NCBI GenBank assembly: GCA_007134025.1
Contig: SLLR01000067.1
Span: forward strand, 1-45,400
DNA from: Desulfuromonadaceae bacterium
Lineage (GTDB): Bacteria; Desulfobacterota; Desulfuromonadia; Desulfuromonadales; Syntrophotaleaceae
Length of the DNA: 45,400 nucleotides
Direction of reading: 5' to 3'
The notes under the pieces are model-generated. The model did not search any database, was not told where the DNA came from, and saw only the letters and a program-made list of their open reading frames with translations. Position 1 is the first letter of the stretch. Each line of letters opens with the position of its first letter. Of this stretch, positions 9,276 to 18,144 are shown one piece after another. A program made the translations under genes and the position numbers.

Positions 9276-10190
9276 ATGCAACTGATCAAACCCGAGATCA
9301 ATCTCGATTTTGTGGGCAAACGGCGTTTTGCGTTGGTTTTTTCCTTGGTACTGATCACGGTGAGCCTGGTGTCGCTGCTCGTGCGGGGCGGCCCCAACTA
9401 CGGCATCGATTTCGCCGGCGGTATTCTGGTGCAGGTCAAGTTCAGTGAAGCGACAACGGCCGCTGCGATTCGGGAAGCCGTGCAGGATATTGAACTGCGC
9501 GGTCTCACGGTGCAGCAGTTCGGCGACGAAACCCACGAGTTTCTGCTGCGATCCCAGGAGTCCGATACCCTTCTGGAAGGGCTTTCCCAGAGAGTCGGGA
9601 GCGCACTGGACGCGGCTTATGGCAGCGGTCAGGCAGAGATTCGCCGGGTCGAAATGGTTGGTCCTCAGGTAGGGCGGGATTTGCGTCAGAAGGGGGCCAT
9701 GGCGATTCTTTATGCCATGGTGGGTATTTTAATCTATGTCACCTGGCGGTTTGAATTTCGGTTTGCCGTTGGCGCCATCCTGGCGCTGGCCCATGACGTG
9801 GTGATCACCCTGGGGATCTTTTCCCTGACCGGGCGGGAAATCGATCTGCCGATTATTGCCGCCTTTCTTGCCATCATCGGGTATTCCCTCAATGACACCA
9901 TCATCGTTTATGACCGGATTCGCGAGAACCAGGGCCAACATGGCAAGCAGGGCCTAGAGTTTCTCATCAACCGCTCCATCAATGAGACCCTGTCGCGAAC
10001 TCTGCTCACCTCCGGAACCACTTTGACGGTAGTGCTGGCGCTGTTTATCTTTGGCGGAGGGGTCATTCACAACTTCGCCTTCGCGTTGTTGGTCGGAGTG
10101 CTGATCGGTACCTACTCCTCGGTGTTTGTCGCCAGCCCGCTGCTGATTTACTGGGAACGCTACCGCGCCCGGTCCAAAGCCAAGGCCTGA
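9276..10190 (+). CDS. secF: Protein translocase subunit SecF
   Basis: Partner of SecD in the inner membrane. The 304-residue product starts at ATG 9276 behind 'agggga'. It carries 'NYGIDFAGGILVQVKF' after the first membrane helix, 'VEMVGPQVGRDLRQKG', and the membrane motif 'GYSLNDTIIVYDRIREN' typical of SecF. The transcript from yajC-secD-secF ends at the hairpin just downstream (10220-10255). Confidence 0.97.
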   Translation: MQLIKPEINLDFVGKRRFALVFSLVLITVSLVSLLVRGGPNYGIDFAGGILVQVKFSEATTAAAIREAVQDIELRGLTVQQFGDETHEFLLRSQESDTLLEGLSQRVGSALDAAYGSGQAEIRRVEMVGPQVGRDLRQKGAMAILYAMVGILIYVTWRFEFRFAVGAILALAHDVVITLGIFSLTGREIDLPIIAAFLAIIGYSLNDTIIVYDRIRENQGQHGKQGLEFLINRSINETLSRTLLTSGTTLTVVLALFIFGGGVIHNFAFALLVGVLIGTYSSVFVASPLLIYWERYRARSKAKA

Positions 10191-10219
10191 CGCCTTTTTC
10201 TCTTTGGCAATTTTCCAGA

Positions 10220-10255
10220 CGGGCCGGAAGAACAGCATTCCGGCCCGTTTTGTTT
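10220..10255 (+). terminator. Rho-independent terminator after secF
   Basis: A 10-bp perfect stem pairs 10220-10229 (cgggccggaa) with 10238-10247 (ttccggcccg) around an 8-nt loop, followed by 'ttttgttt'. It lies between secF and recJ. The recJ ribosome site begins right after the T-tract. Confidence 0.85.
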
Positions 10256-10267
10256 AGGGGCTTTTTC

Positions 10268-12019
10268 ATGTTTCCTGCTTTGATCCACCGCTGGAAACTG
10301 CGCGGTGAAGTGGACCCTGTGGTTGCCGCCACCCTGTCCGAAGAGTTGCGCATTAGCCTGCTGGCGGCGTCCCTGATGCTGCAGCGGGGAGTAGCGGATG
10401 CAGCATCGGCGCGGCGGTTTCTTGACAGCCGACTGGCCGATATGCCCGATCCATTTACAATGGTCGATATGGATTTCGCCGTGCAGCGCCTGTGTCGCGC
10501 CGTGCAACAGGGGGAACCGATTGCGGTGCATGGCGACTACGACGTGGATGGGATTACCGCCAGCGCCCTGCTGGTGGAAAACCTGCGGGCCTTCGGAGCG
10601 CAGGCCGAGTACTACATTCCCTTGCGGCTGGTGGATGGCTACGGCCTGTCCGGAGAGGCTCTGCAGCGGGCGGCAGCCCGCGGCGCCCGTGTCGCGGTGT
10701 CCGTCGACTGCGGAGTTTCCGCTGTGGCCGAAGCCCTTCTGGCTCGGGAACTCGGTCTTGACCTGATTATCACCGACCATCATCAGCCGCCGGAACAACT
10801 TCCCGAGGCCTTCGCTGTTCTCAACCCTCATCGTCCCGGGTGCGGCTTTGCGGAAAAAGACCTGGCGGGCGTGGGTGTGGCCTTCATGTTACTGGTGGCA
10901 CTGCGCTCCAAATTGCGGGAACTGGGCTGGTTTAATGACCGGCCGGAGCCCGATCTGCGCCACAGCCTGGATCTGGTTGCCCTCGGTACCATCGCCGATA
11001 TTGCACCGCTCAGAGGCCTCAATCGCGTTCTTGTCAAATCCGGGCTGGCAGTTCTCAACCAAGGCCGCCGTCCCGGAATCGCTGCCCTTAAACAGGTGGC
11101 CGATGTGGTCGAAGTAACCAGCGGCAGCGTCGGCTTTCGGCTGGCTCCGCGGCTCAATGCCGCCGGTCGGCTGCAGGACGCCGCTCAGGGGGTCGCGCTG
11201 CTTCTGGAACCGTCATTTCAGGCGTCGCTTTCCAGTGCTCGCTGCCTCGATGAGTGCAACCGCGAACGTCAGGCTATAGAACAGCAGACTCTCGATCAGG
11301 CCCTGGCCCAATTGGCCGAAGGAATGGATGCTGAACGTTACAGTATTGTTCTGGCTAATGCCAACTGGCATCCGGGTGTGATCGGAATTGTCGCCAGCCG
11401 CCTGGTCGAACGTTTTCATCGTCCGACGGTCCTGATCGCGCTGGATAACGGCACAGGGAAGGGTTCGGCCCGTTCCATCGGAGGGTTTCATCTGTATCAT
11501 GCTCTGCAGGCTTGTCGGAACTGGCTCAAGGGTTTTGGCGGACACGAATTTGCCGCTGGACTCTCGATCGAGGAGGCTCTGGTTGAGGATTTTTCCGGGG
11601 CCTTCGAGAGGGTGGCCCGGGAACAGTTGAGTAAAGACGATCTAAATCCCCGGCATCTTTTTGACGAGGAAGTGCTGTTGGAGGACCTGAACCTGGATAC
11701 GGTCGCGGAACTGGAAAAACTGTCACCCTTTGGCGCCGGCAACCCGCAACCGCTGCTGCTGGCGCGCAACCTTCAGGCCGAAAAACCCGAAGTACTGAAA
11801 GACAAGCATCTACGTTTTCATGGGGTCCAGGGCGGAACTCGACTGGCCTGCATTGCTTTCGGCATGGCCCATCGGCTGGAGGAACTGGCCGGTGATTTTG
11901 ATTTGCTGTTTACCCCCTCGATAAACGAATGGCGAAATCGGCGTACGGTACAGCTCAAGGTCAAGGATCTGCGCAGGGTGCCTGTAGCGGAGACAGAAGC
12001 GACCGACGACAGGGTCTGA
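10268..12019 (+). CDS. recJ: Single-stranded-DNA-specific exonuclease RecJ
   Basis: A 5'-3' single-strand exonuclease of the DHH superfamily, used in RecFOR recombination and mismatch repair. The start is ATG 10268 (MFPALIHRWKL), with 'agggg' 7 nt upstream. The 583 residues carry the metal-binding motifs in order: 'HGDYDVDGITA' (residues 88-98), 'VSVDCGVSA', 'IITDHHQPP' (Asp170-His171-His172), 'ALGTIADIAPL' and the DHHA1-domain 'FGGHEFAAGLSIEEA'. The C-terminal OB-like domain follows 'SPFGAGNPQPLLLARN'. It is separated from secF by a terminator, so it may have its own promoter or rely on read-through. Confidence 0.96.
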   Translation: MFPALIHRWKLRGEVDPVVAATLSEELRISLLAASLMLQRGVADAASARRFLDSRLADMPDPFTMVDMDFAVQRLCRAVQQGEPIAVHGDYDVDGITASALLVENLRAFGAQAEYYIPLRLVDGYGLSGEALQRAAARGARVAVSVDCGVSAVAEALLARELGLDLIITDHHQPPEQLPEAFAVLNPHRPGCGFAEKDLAGVGVAFMLLVALRSKLRELGWFNDRPEPDLRHSLDLVALGTIADIAPLRGLNRVLVKSGLAVLNQGRRPGIAALKQVADVVEVTSGSVGFRLAPRLNAAGRLQDAAQGVALLLEPSFQASLSSARCLDECNRERQAIEQQTLDQALAQLAEGMDAERYSIVLANANWHPGVIGIVASRLVERFHRPTVLIALDNGTGKGSARSIGGFHLYHALQACRNWLKGFGGHEFAAGLSIEEALVEDFSGAFERVAREQLSKDDLNPRHLFDEEVLLEDLNLDTVAELEKLSPFGAGNPQPLLLARNLQAEKPEVLKDKHLRFHGVQGGTRLACIAFGMAHRLEELAGDFDLLFTPSINEWRNRRTVQLKVKDLRRVPVAETEATDDRV

Positions 12020-12036
12020 AAAGTGAAGCATCCCGT

Positions 12037-12065
12037 TTGTGTTGTCGACTCATGTACGCTATAAA
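12037..12065 (+). promoter_or_regulatory. Candidate promoter for lapA
   Basis: TTGTGT at 12037-12042, a 17-bp spacer and TATAAA at 12060-12065 form a plausible sigma-70 promoter in the recJ-lapA gap. Transcription would begin near 12072, leaving a leader of about 105 nt. The -35 is weak and the -10 is good. Confidence 0.45.
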
Positions 12066-12176
12066 TTGAAATATCTTGGTTGATATGCCCGGCGAATGCT
12101 GCCGGTGGATGGTTTTTAAAGGGTTGGTTTTGGCCCAGCGAATGAGTTGCGAATCGTTATAGGGAGGCGAACAGGT

Positions 12177-12425
12177 ATGAGACGGATAAAACCTGCGATA
12201 CTGATTGTGGTCGGTATGATCCTGATGTTGCTGGTGGTGCAGAATACTGCGCCGGTTCAGGCACATTTCCTGTGGATGACGGCGGAAGTTCCGGTTGTTG
12301 TCCTGTTGTTTGTGGTCGCTATCGGTGGTTTTGTTTCCGGTCTGCTTGTTGCCTGGCTGTCGCGCCGGGGATCCGGAAACTCTAGTTCTAAAGACAAATC
12401 CGCAACGACTTTGAAGCAGGAATGA
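12177..12425 (+). CDS. LapA-family (DUF1049) inner-membrane protein
   Basis: An 82-residue protein starting at ATG 12177 behind 'agggagg' (12162-12168). An in-frame GTG 30 bp earlier is rejected because the ribosome site would fall inside it. Two hydrophobic helices (about residues 6-22 and 39-62) flank 'NTAPVQAHFLWMTAEVPV', matching the lipopolysaccharide assembly protein A domain, where 'VQNTAPV' is characteristic. In E. coli, LapA works with LapB in controlling LpxC and LPS synthesis. No lapB is beside it, so the same role here is inference. The C-terminus is serine/lysine rich. Confidence 0.75.
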   Translation: MRRIKPAILIVVGMILMLLVVQNTAPVQAHFLWMTAEVPVVVLLFVVAIGGFVSGLLVAWLSRRGSGNSSSKDKSATTLKQE

Positions 12426-12616
12426 AGGACTGCCTCTTGAGGGCAGTTGTCTGAAAAAGCCCGATAGCCGTCGATTGGTTGCAGAGAATGGGATGTCCAA
12501 CATCCATACAGAACGGCCCGACGCTCTGTTGCGTCGGGCCGTTCTGTATGGCGCAGAGGCCGGTTTTGACATGGCCCGTGACCCTTAGTTCTGTAGATGC
12601 CGAATCCTCGCACCAA
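12426..12616. repeat. Perfect 19-bp inverted repeat between convergent genes
   Basis: In the 191-bp gap between lapA (plus) and the aminotransferase (minus), bases 12506-12524 and 12531-12549 are exact reverse complements around the 6-nt loop tctgtt. This is a very stable hairpin on either strand. No run of T follows on either side, so it is not a textbook intrinsic terminator. It may still act as a bidirectional terminator or mRNA-end stabiliser. A smaller 6-bp hairpin (12429-12434 with 12442-12447) follows lapA directly. I see no coding sequence in the gap. Confidence 0.7.
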
Positions 12617-13807
12617 CTAGAGTAGTCCCGCTTCCCTTGCAAGATTTTCCCAGGCAGGCAGGCTGCGACGGATCATATCCATCTCCACACAGTAGGCGAT
12701 GCGAAAATAGCCGGAAGCACCAAATCCCTGACCGGGCACTACCAGGATATTGTGTTGCTGGGCCAGGCGGGCGAAAGCCACGTCATCTTTGAGGGGGGAT
12801 TCGGGAAAAAAGTAAAACCCCCCCTGCGGTTTGATGGTGCGGAAGCCACAGGAGCTCAGCTGCGCGTAGAGCAGATCCCGTTTTTGCTGGTAGTCGGCGA
12901 TGTCGACGCTTTGGTCCTGCAGCCGGGTGACCAGTCGCTGCATCAGGGCCGGGGCGTTGACAAACCCCAGCACCCGATTGCAGAACACGGCCCCTTCGAT
13001 AAACTGGTCCACCTCTTCCATGGCCGGGTTGGCGGCCAGATAACCGATCCGTTCTCCGGGCAGGGCCAGGTCCTTGGAGTGGGAAGTGATGATCACGGAA
13101 TTTTTTACATAGGAAAAAATGCAGGGGACCTGGCGCCCTTCGTAGGCCAGGCGGGCATAAGGCTCGTCGGACAGCACGAACAGGGTGCGCCCCAGCTGTC
13201 GCTCCTTGCGCTCCAGCAGCTCGCCGAGGGCCTGCAGGGAATCGGCGGAATAGATGACCCCGGTCGGGTTGTTGGGCGAGTTGAGAATGATTGCTCGCGT
13301 GTTGGTGCCGATAGCCGCTTCGACGGCATCCACATCCAGTTCAAATGTGTCCGGACGGGTTTTCACGGTGCGGGCGGTGCCGCCATGGTTGTCGATATAG
13401 AACAGGTATTCGACGAAGTAGGGAGCCAGAATAATGACCTCTTCGCCCGGATTGAGAAGAGTTTTCAGAACCACGTTGAGTCCACCGCCGGCACCACAGG
13501 TCATCACCACCTGGTCCGCCGCGACCCGCTGTGGCGCTTTACGGGAGAGGTGGTCGGCAACGGCCTGGCGGGTTTCCTGGTAGCCGGCGTTGCTCATGTA
13601 GCGATGCATGCCGGGTACCGGTTCCCGAGCCAGGCGCAGCAGTTCTTCCTGCAGGGCTGCGGGGGGCTCGGTAGAAGGGTTGCCGATGGTGAAATCAAAA
13701 ATATTGTCGGCACCCCGTTCGGCCCGCAAGCGGGCACCCTCTTCAAACATTTTGCGAATCCAGCTGGCTTTTTCGATATACTGGGCAATCTTGGTTGAAA
13801 TACTCAT
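12617..13807 (-). CDS. Class I/II pyridoxal-phosphate aminotransferase
   Basis: A 396-residue fold-type I aminotransferase. The start is the minus-strand ATG at 13807 (MSISTKIAQYIEKASW), with 'aaggag' just upstream. A longer in-frame version would begin before that site. Cofactor residues are visible: the SPNNPTG loop near 177-183, 'VLSDEPYARL' with Asp214, and the Schiff-base lysine Lys245 in 'TSHSKDLALPGERIGY'. The N-terminal 'DFTIGNPSTEPP' and 'MHRYMSNAGYQETR' resemble aspartate/aromatic aminotransferase-like enzymes. The substrate cannot be read from sequence. Its position head-to-head with pheA-tyrA-aroA makes an amino acid role, possibly aromatic transamination, reasonable but unproven. 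Confidence 0.88.
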   Translation of the reverse strand: MSISTKIAQYIEKASWIRKMFEEGARLRAERGADNIFDFTIGNPSTEPPAALQEELLRLAREPVPGMHRYMSNAGYQETRQAVADHLSRKAPQRVAADQVVMTCGAGGGLNVVLKTLLNPGEEVIILAPYFVEYLFYIDNHGGTARTVKTRPDTFELDVDAVEAAIGTNTRAIILNSPNNPTGVIYSADSLQALGELLERKERQLGRTLFVLSDEPYARLAYEGRQVPCIFSYVKNSVIITSHSKDLALPGERIGYLAANPAMEEVDQFIEGAVFCNRVLGFVNAPALMQRLVTRLQDQSVDIADYQQKRDLLYAQLSSCGFRTIKPQGGFYFFPESPLKDDVAFARLAQQHNILVVPGQGFGASGYFRIAYCVEMDMIRRSLPAWENLAREAGLL

Positions 13808-13942
13808 TACCGCTCCTTGTTGCTTGAGTTGGTATGGAGATGACAATGACGGATCCCGGTTACTTCGAGCTTCAAAATCATCGACGGGGCTTTTCCGTTT
13901 TGCCGGACGTATCGGGCAGCCGTTGCAGGGGCGCCAACATCG

Positions 13943-13971
13943 TTGATTTTTTAACAGGGATTCGCTAGATT
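13943..13971 (+). promoter_or_regulatory. Candidate promoter for the pheA operon
   Basis: TTGATT at 13943-13948, a 17-bp spacer and TAGATT at 13966-13971. A transcript from near 13978 would have a leader of about 27 nt before pheA. The 197-bp region between the divergent aminotransferase and pheA holds no other gene. I found no terminator-antiterminator leader. Confidence 0.5.
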
Positions 13972-14004
13972 GTACAGCTTCAATTCCATCTCCGAGAGGT
14001 CGCC

Positions 14005-15075
14005 ATGGCGAAACAGAAACTTAACCGACTGCGGGAGCAGATCGATCAAATCGATGACCAGATACTGGAATTGCTCAACCGCCGGGCCGAAGTGGTCATG
14101 GAAGTCGGTCGCGTCAAAGACAACAGCCGGCAGGAGTTTTATGTGCCGGGTCGGGAACAGGCGATCTTCGAGCGCCTCACCCGTAATGCCGGCCCGTTTC
14201 CGGCGGATGGTGTGAGGCGGGTGTTCCGGGAGATCATTTCCGCCTCTCTGGCCCTGGAACAACCGATGAAGATAGCCTATCTCGGGCCGCCGGCCACCTT
14301 TACCCATCAGGCGGCTCTGCGGCAGTTCGGTCTTTCCGCCCACCTTGTGGCGCAGAAAAGTATTCCAGCGGTTTTTGAGGAGGTCTGTCGGGGACGGGCA
14401 CCCTACGGCGTGGTGCCGGTGGAGAATTCTACCGAGGGCGTGGTCTCTCACACTCTGGACATGTTTATTCGATCGGAATTGAAGATCAACGCCGAGATCC
14501 TGTTGGAGATCGAACACAACCTGCTGTCCCTGAGCGGTCGCATGGAAGATGTTCGTAAAATCGTCTCCCATCCTCAGGCGCTGGCGCAATGCCGTCAGTG
14601 GCTGGAAGAGAATCTGCCCGATATTGCGCTGGTCGATGTCTCCAGTACCGCTTTGGCCGCCCAGATGGCAGCCGAGGACGAGAGCGTGGCTGCGATTGCC
14701 GGGGAGGTCGCCGCCAGCCTCTACGGGCTTAAAATCGTCAAACAGAAGATCGAAGACAATCCCAATAATTTCACACGTTTTTTAGTGATCGGGCGGAATA
14801 TCCCGGCGCCCAGCGCCCGGGACAAAACTTCGGTCATGTTCAGCGTCAAGGACGAACCCGGCATTCTTTATCGCATGCTTGAGCCCTTCAGCAAGCGAGG
14901 CATCAACCTCAGCAAGATCGAGAGCCGGCCCATGAAAAAGAAGGCTTGGGAGTACGTGTTTTTTCTTGACCTGGACGGCCATGTTCAGGACCCGGAGGTG
15001 GCCGAGGCTCTGGAGGAGCTACGCAGCTGCTGCCAGGAATTTCGGTTGCTTGGTTGCTATTCTCGTTCCCGCTGA
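14005..15075 (+). CDS. pheA: Bifunctional chorismate mutase / prephenate dehydratase
   Basis: Converts chorismate to prephenate and on to phenylpyruvate in phenylalanine synthesis. The 356 residues read as three domains. An AroQ-type chorismate mutase covers about 1-85 ('LREQIDQIDDQILELLNRRA'). Prephenate dehydratase covers about 88-268 ('IAYLGPPATFTHQAALRQFG', 'GVVPVENSTEGVVSHTLD', 'NNFTRFLVIGR'). A C-terminal ACT domain (about 275-350) has 'EPGILYRMLEPFSKRGINLS' and 'IESRPMKKKAWEYVFF'. The ESRP motif is known for phenylalanine binding, so feedback inhibition by phenylalanine is likely. It leads a run of aromatic-pathway genes, with tyrA 42 bp downstream. Confidence 0.96.
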   Translation: MAKQKLNRLREQIDQIDDQILELLNRRAEVVMEVGRVKDNSRQEFYVPGREQAIFERLTRNAGPFPADGVRRVFREIISASLALEQPMKIAYLGPPATFTHQAALRQFGLSAHLVAQKSIPAVFEEVCRGRAPYGVVPVENSTEGVVSHTLDMFIRSELKINAEILLEIEHNLLSLSGRMEDVRKIVSHPQALAQCRQWLEENLPDIALVDVSSTALAAQMAAEDESVAAIAGEVAASLYGLKIVKQKIEDNPNNFTRFLVIGRNIPAPSARDKTSVMFSVKDEPGILYRMLEPFSKRGINLSKIESRPMKKKAWEYVFFLDLDGHVQDPEVAEALEELRSCCQEFRLLGCYSRSR

Positions 15076-15117
15076 TTGCCCCGGCTATCCTTTCCCTGAA
15101 AGGCATTTCGATTTCCC

Positions 15118-15984
15118 ATGCAGGATTTATTCATCCCTAAAATGACCCTCATCGGAACCGGCCTGATCGGCGGTTCCCTGTCCCTGGCGCTCAAGCAGGC
15201 CGGCGCAGTCGGCGATGTGACCGGGGTCGGTCGCGGGCTGGACAATCTGAAAACGGCTCTTGCTTTGGGCGTAATCGACCGCTACAGCCAGCAGGCCGAA
15301 GCGGCGGTAGCCGACGCCGATCTGGTTTTTCTCGCCACGCCGGTCAGGTCGCTGCCGACCATGGCAGCCCGCATTCTTCCCCATATGAAACCGGGGGCGG
15401 TGCTGACCGATGGCGGCAGCGTCAAGGAACACATCGTCCATGCCATTGAACCATTGCTGCCCGCCGGGATTCATTTTGTGGCAGGGCATCCCATCGCTGG
15501 AACCGAGAAGAGCGGTGCAGCGGCGGCTTTTGCCGGCCTTTATCAGGACCGTCGCTGCATTTTGACTCCCACGGTCAACACCGACGCTCAGGCGTTGGAT
15601 CTGGTGCGTCGCATGTGGCAGACGGTGGGGAGCGAGGTCGTAATCATGGACGTGGTCAAACATGACCGCATCCTGGCCGCTATCAGTCATCTGCCCCACA
15701 TGGTAGCCTACGCTTTGGTCAACGCCGTTGCCGACAACGATCGTTACGACGAGAACCTGCTGGATTATTCCGCTGGAGGGTTTCGGGATTTTACCCGCAT
15801 CGCCTCTTCCGATCCGGACATGTGGCGGGACATTGCCCTGACCAACCGGGAAGCTTTGCTGGAGATGCTGAGGGGCTTTGAGTCGATGCTGGCTGCTCTC
15901 AGGGCGGATATCGACGCCGGCAACGGTGATCGAATTTTCGATTTTTTTTCCCGTTCAAAAAAACGGCGGGACGCTCTTCTTTGA
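15118..15984 (+). CDS. tyrA: Prephenate dehydrogenase
   Basis: NAD(P)-dependent oxidative decarboxylation in tyrosine synthesis (prephenate to 4-hydroxyphenylpyruvate, or arogenate to tyrosine in some relatives). The 288-residue protein has the dinucleotide fold 'MTLIGTGLIGGSLSLALK' and the histidine-containing 'FVAGHPIAGTEKSG'. It also has 'HDRILAAISHLPHMVAYAL' and 'GGFRDFTRIASSDPDMWRDI'. The start is ATG 15118; an in-frame ATG at 15142 directly before the Rossmann strand is an alternative. It lies between pheA and aroA, so Phe, Tyr and chorismate steps share one operon. Confidence 0.94.
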   Translation: MQDLFIPKMTLIGTGLIGGSLSLALKQAGAVGDVTGVGRGLDNLKTALALGVIDRYSQQAEAAVADADLVFLATPVRSLPTMAARILPHMKPGAVLTDGGSVKEHIVHAIEPLLPAGIHFVAGHPIAGTEKSGAAAAFAGLYQDRRCILTPTVNTDAQALDLVRRMWQTVGSEVVIMDVVKHDRILAAISHLPHMVAYALVNAVADNDRYDENLLDYSAGGFRDFTRIASSDPDMWRDIALTNREALLEMLRGFESMLAALRADIDAGNGDRIFDFFSRSKKRRDALL

Positions 15985-16096
15985 GTGAAGGCAGGTTGGT
16001 CGGGCCATTTTCAATGCGGCACCAGCCACCCGCCCCCTCGAACGTCCCCTGATCCCTACTGAACTGACATTGGAATTTTTACGAAGGCATTCCCTA

Positions 16097-17386
16097 ATGA
16101 AACAACAGATCGTCCATTCTTCCAGTCCTCTGCGCGGCGACATTTCCGTGCCTGGCGACAAATCGATTTCACATCGTTCCATTATGCTTGGTTCCCTGGC
16201 GAGCGGCACCACCGAAGTTCACGGCTTTCTGCAAGGTAAGGACAGTCTGGCGACCCTGCTGGCTTTTCGCGGCATGGGAATCGGGATAGAAGACCTGGGC
16301 GGCGGCCGGCTGCGCATAGAAGGGCGTGGCCTGCGAGGTCTGCAGGAGCCCCAGGACGTGATCGACTGTGGTAATTCAGGTACCACCATGCGCCTGATGA
16401 TGGGTCTGCTGGCCGGCCAGTCGTTTTTCAGCGTTCTCAGTGGTGATCGTTATCTGCGGCGCCGACCCATGAAGCGGGTGACGGTTCCGCTGAGTGCCAT
16501 GGGCGCTCGCATCTGGGGTCGCTGTGAAGGTGAACGGGCGCCGCTGGCGATTCAGGGCAGTGCCCTGCGTCCGGTCCGCTACGATTCGCCCATCGCCAGC
16601 GCACAGGTCAAGTCGGCTCTGCTGCTGGCGGGGCTCTATGCCGACGGCGAAACCACCGTGTGCGAACCGCATCTTTCCCGCGACCACAGTGAACGCATGC
16701 TGAAATATTTCGGCGCCACTCTGCGTTCCTTTGGTGGCGGTGTGACAATGAGCGGTAATCCTCGCCTGACCGGCAGGGAGGTCTTTGTTCCGGCGGATAT
16801 TTCTTCGGCGGCGTTTTTTCTGGTGGCGGCTCTGGTGGTTCCCGGATCCGAACTGTTGATTCGCAATGTCGGAGTCAATCCCACCCGCAGCGGCATCATC
16901 GATATTCTGCGGGCCATGGGAGGCTCCATCGAACTGCTTGACGCCCGGGAACGTTCCGGCGAGCCGGTGGCCGATCTGTGGGTGCGCAGCAGTTCCCTGC
17001 GAGGCATCGATATCAGCGGTGGCCTGGTGCCTCGGGCCATCGACGAATTTCCGGTGATCAGTGTGGCGGCCAGTTTTGCCGAAGGGGTGACCACCATTCG
17101 CGATGCCGAGGAGTTGCGGGTCAAGGAGACAGATCGTATTCAGGCCATGTGCGATGCTCTGAATGCTGTCGGCGGCCAGGTGGAGGACCTTGAGGACGGC
17201 ATGCGCATCGTGGGACAGGAGCAAATGCGCGGCGGTACCGTCGACTCCTGCGGCGATCACCGCATCGCCATGAGCATGGCTGTGGCGGCTCTGCGTTGCG
17301 CGGCCCCGGTGACCGTAACCGACACGGCCTGCACCGAGACCTCTTTTCCTGGCTTCTGGTCCCTGCTGCGGCAACTGGCGGGCTGA
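16097..17386 (+). CDS. aroA: 3-phosphoshikimate 1-carboxyvinyltransferase (EPSP synthase)
   Basis: Sixth shikimate step: joins phosphoenolpyruvate to shikimate-3-phosphate. The start is ATG 16097 (MKQQIVHSSSPLRGD), behind 'gaagg'. A TTG 27 bp earlier is in frame but has no ribosome site. The 429 residues contain 'VPGDKSISHRSIMLGSLA', 'IDCGNSGTTMRLMMGLL', 'RRRPMKRVTVPL', 'SAQVKSALLLAGLYA', 'SRDHSERML' and 'RVKETDRI', covering both inside-out barrel domains. It follows tyrA after 112 bp and precedes cmk by 44 bp. Confidence 0.97.
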   Translation: MKQQIVHSSSPLRGDISVPGDKSISHRSIMLGSLASGTTEVHGFLQGKDSLATLLAFRGMGIGIEDLGGGRLRIEGRGLRGLQEPQDVIDCGNSGTTMRLMMGLLAGQSFFSVLSGDRYLRRRPMKRVTVPLSAMGARIWGRCEGERAPLAIQGSALRPVRYDSPIASAQVKSALLLAGLYADGETTVCEPHLSRDHSERMLKYFGATLRSFGGGVTMSGNPRLTGREVFVPADISSAAFFLVAALVVPGSELLIRNVGVNPTRSGIIDILRAMGGSIELLDARERSGEPVADLWVRSSSLRGIDISGGLVPRAIDEFPVISVAASFAEGVTTIRDAEELRVKETDRIQAMCDALNAVGGQVEDLEDGMRIVGQEQMRGGTVDSCGDHRIAMSMAVAALRCAAPVTVTDTACTETSFPGFWSLLRQLAG

Positions 17387-17430
17387 AAGACGTATCCAGC
17401 GGGCATCTTGTCGTACATCAAGGAGAATCA

Positions 17431-18144
17431 TTGAAACGGGAACTGATCATCGCCATTGACGGACCGTCCGGCTCCGGAAAAAGCACGCTGAGCCGAAGGC
17501 TGGCCGCGGCGCTTGACTATACCAACATCGACACCGGGGCCATGTACCGTTCCGTCGGCCTGGCCGCCCATCGCGCCGGCATCGATACCGGGGACGACAG
17601 GGCACTGAACACCCTGTGCGCCGGGTTGTCCATCGAATTTGTGCGCAAGGACGAAGAAGAGCAGGTTTGGCTCAACGGGGAAGACGTCAGCGAGGCCATA
17701 CGAACTCCGGAAATGAGCCTGATGGCCTCCCGGGTTTCGGCCAATGCCGCGGTACGCAAGACCATGCTTGGCCTGCAGAGGGCTCTGGGAGAGCGGGGCG
17801 GAGTGATTCTCGAAGGCCGGGACATTGGCACCGTGGTCTTCCCTCGGGCCGAAGTGAAATTTTTTCTAAAAGCCAGCGCTCGAGAGAGGGGCCGTCGCCG
17901 TTGTCAGGAACTGCGGGACAAGGGGCTTGATGTGAGCCTGGAGCAGACCATCGAAGAGGTGAAGCAACGGGATGCCGCCGACACCAATCGCCTTCACGCG
18001 CCCCTGTTGCAGGCCGAGGATGCCGTGGTGATCGATACCACCGCCATGACCATAGACCAGGTGCTGCAGCAGATGATCGCGGTGGTGGCCGAGCGCCGGC
18101 AACGGGCCGGTCCGGTGTTTACACGGAAGGAGTCGGGATCATGA
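17431..18144 (+). CDS. cmk: Cytidylate kinase (TTG start)
   Basis: Phosphorylates CMP and dCMP. The start is TTG 17431, 5 nt after 'aaggag' (17420-17425). No ATG or GTG lies at a suitable distance, and the product then begins (M)KRELIIAIDGPSGSGKST, with the P-loop at residues 11-19 as expected for Cmk. The 237 residues include 'NIDTGAMYRSVGLAA', 'GRDIGTVVFPRAEVKFFL' and 'RDAADTNRLHAPL'. The stop overlaps the ispH start (ATGA at 18141-18144), indicating translational coupling. Confidence 0.95.
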   Translation: MKRELIIAIDGPSGSGKSTLSRRLAAALDYTNIDTGAMYRSVGLAAHRAGIDTGDDRALNTLCAGLSIEFVRKDEEEQVWLNGEDVSEAIRTPEMSLMASRVSANAAVRKTMLGLQRALGERGGVILEGRDIGTVVFPRAEVKFFLKASARERGRRRCQELRDKGLDVSLEQTIEEVKQRDAADTNRLHAPLLQAEDAVVIDTTAMTIDQVLQQMIAVVAERRQRAGPVFTRKESGS

